This document shows positions 61,810-64,000 of a DNA stretch of 64,000 nt, in pieces. A program made the translations under genes and the position numbers. The notes under the pieces are model-generated. The model saw only the letters and a program-made list of their open reading frames with translations. It was not told where the DNA came from and did not search any database. Every line of letters starts with the position of its first letter. Within the stretch, counting starts at the first letter, position 1. Where the stretch lies: contig NZ_FTMV01000019.1 in NCBI RefSeq assembly GCF_900156175.1, positions 58,461 through 122,460 of the forward strand, given 5' to 3'. Origin of the DNA: Janthinobacterium sp. TND4EL3. Lineage in GTDB: Bacteria; Pseudomonadota; Gammaproteobacteria; Burkholderiales; Burkholderiaceae_D.

Positions 61810-62793
61810 ATGCCCAGCCAAGATGAGATTTTGAAAGCCAAAATTTTGGTCGTCGACGACTCACCCGACAATGTCGACCTGATGCTGGAAATCCTGCGTG
61901 AAGCCGGTTATACCAACGTCACGGCCACCATGCGCCCGGCCCAGGTCTGTCCCCTGCACCAGGAACATTGCTACGACCTCATCCTGCTGGACTTGCAAAT
62001 GCCGGAACTCAACGGCTTCCAGGTCATGAAAGGCTTGAAGGAAATCGAGCATGGCGGCTACCTGCCCGTGCTGGCCCTGACGGCGCAACCGAGTTTCAAG
62101 ATCGCCGCCCTGGAAGCGGGGGCGCGCGACTTCATCAGCAAACCGTTCGACCTGATGGAAGTGCACAAGCGCATCCACAACATGCTGGAAGTGCGCCTGC
62201 TGTACAAGGAATTGGCGCAATACAGCAAACAGCAACAGGAACTGGCCCTGCACGACCCGCTGACGGGCCTGCCGAACCGGCGTCTGCTGGAAGACCGCAT
62301 CGCGCATACCCTGCAGCAATCGGCCCGCAACCGGGGCAAATCGGCCATCCTGTATCTGGACCTGGATGGCTTCAAGGCCATCAATGACACGTATGGCCAT
62401 GGCTATGGCGATGACATCCTGAAAATGGTGGCGGCGCGCCTGGTGGGCGCCTCGCGCAAGGAAGACACCGTGGCGCGCATCGGCGGCGACGAATTCGTCA
62501 TCGTGCTGGGCAACCTGGCCGGCAAGGGCGACGCGCGCGAACCGGCCGCCAAGCTGATCGAAGTCATTTCCGAGCCGTATTTCATCAACGACCTGACCCT
62601 GCGCCTGTCGACCAGCATCGGCATCGCCATCTATCCGGACGACGCCAGTTCCGTCGAATCGCTGCTGGGCACGGCCGACACGGCCCTGTACGAAGCCAAG
62701 CGTGCCGGCAAGAACCGCTTTTGCTGCTCGCCCCACGAAGTGATGGCCGTCCAGACCACCTTGCAGAACAGCGGCATCCCCTCGATCGCCTGA
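61810..62793 (+). CDS. Receiver-GGDEF diguanylate cyclase
   Basis: A 327-residue response regulator that should make cyclic-di-GMP. The receiver has V-DD at 15-17, phospho-acceptor D61 (LILLDLQMPELNG) and K111 (FISKPFD). A short coiled linker (120-148) precedes a GGDEF domain (DPLTGLPNRRLLEDR) with GGDEF at 225-229 and the RxxD inhibitory site at 216-219 (RKED). All catalytic residues are present. The 303-bp gap upstream (61507-61809) contains an extended -10-like TGCTACACT at 61625-61633 and no convincing gene. A kinase with a dead receiver lies just before it and could be its partner (inference). Confidence 0.93.
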   Translation: MPSQDEILKAKILVVDDSPDNVDLMLEILREAGYTNVTATMRPAQVCPLHQEHCYDLILLDLQMPELNGFQVMKGLKEIEHGGYLPVLALTAQPSFKIAALEAGARDFISKPFDLMEVHKRIHNMLEVRLLYKELAQYSKQQQELALHDPLTGLPNRRLLEDRIAHTLQQSARNRGKSAILYLDLDGFKAINDTYGHGYGDDILKMVAARLVGASRKEDTVARIGGDEFVIVLGNLAGKGDAREPAAKLIEVISEPYFINDLTLRLSTSIGIAIYPDDASSVESLLGTADTALYEAKRAGKNRFCCSPHEVMAVQTTLQNSGIPSIA

Positions 62794-62828
62794 ACTTGTC
62801 TGCGCGGCCTTCCTGCGCGCGGCACGTG

Positions 62829-62866
62829 AAAAAACCGGCAAGCCATGACGGCCAGCCGGTTTTTTT
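62829..62866. terminator. Terminator between two convergent genes
   Basis: AAAAAACCGGC and GCCGGTTTTTTT form a stem around a 15-base loop, usable in both directions by the cyclase gene and the convergent small gene. Confidence 0.85.
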
Positions 62867-62880
62867 ATTGCTGCAACGCT

Positions 62881-64000
<1,120 letters not shown>

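Noticed and set aside
61565..61834. 89-codon plus-strand open frame before the GGDEF cyclase
   Set aside because: It overlaps the start of the cyclase gene, has no SD, no recognisable motif and lies in the likely promoter region.

Overview
The window is high-GC DNA that most resembles a beta-proteobacterium of the Oxalobacteraceae (Janthinobacterium/Duganella type). This is inferred from overall gene style, the T6SS, Ku/LigD and NodT-type efflux families, and four tRNA-Arg(ACG) copies; no rRNA or species marker is present. It is a densely packed chromosomal segment with many 4-base stop/start overlaps (ATGA, GTGA, TTGA).

Layout. 0.1-7.8 kb: three minus-strand signalling genes, namely a receiver-PAS-GGDEF-EAL protein and two large sensor kinases whose genes overlap by 4 bases. 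7.9-18.1 kb: a partial type VI secretion locus with tssK divergent from tssF-tssG-PAAR-vgrG, ending in an AT-rich lipase effector and its exported immunity protein. 18.2-21.5 kb: an acetyltransferase and a SulP transporter operon that runs on into four small, mostly overlapping genes, one of them Imm1-like. 21.7-28.5 kb: a non-homologous end-joining locus (SDR reductase, Ku, hybrid kinase, convergent LigD). 28.6-32.0 kb: a tandem array of seven small exported Ala/Lys/His-rich proteins resembling the acid-shock protein Asr, with repeated regulatory and terminator modules. 32.0-33.3 kb: an IS1595-type element with a perfect 8-bp target duplication and a fasciclin-domain pseudogene. 33.4-39.6 kb: an RND efflux operon. 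39.7-45.8 kb: an esterase-like protein lacking catalytic residues, a LysR regulator with a D-2-hydroxyacid dehydrogenase, a lipoprotein, a DUF1993 protein and a CE1-type esterase. 45.8-51.7 kb: a two-component system with an acetyltransferase, an acetyltransferase/SMI1 pair, a CPBP protease and two exported or hypothetical proteins. 51.9-55.6 kb: a P-loop kinase, an FMN-dependent hydroxyacid dehydrogenase, a PhyH dioxygenase and a divergent AraC regulator. 55.6-58.6 kb: four identical tRNA-Arg genes with a large lipoprotein gene between the first and the other three. 59.0-63.3 kb: a hybrid kinase with a degenerate receiver, a receiver-GGDEF cyclase and a small helical protein. 63.4 kb to the end: a second, truncated IS1595 copy.

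How it fits together. Environmental sensing dominates: five sensor kinases, one OmpR-type regulator, and two cyclic-di-GMP proteins. Competition genes are the second theme: the T6SS baseplate/spike genes with an effector-immunity pair, plus immunity-like genes (Imm1, SMI1, possible Tli3, DUF6624) scattered without toxins. The most distinctive structure is the Asr-like array. Its repeated units, shared 10-bp-period direct repeat, 5' leader hairpin and a chimeric gene from unequal crossing-over suggest recent copy-number amplification of a stress-induced periplasmic protein.
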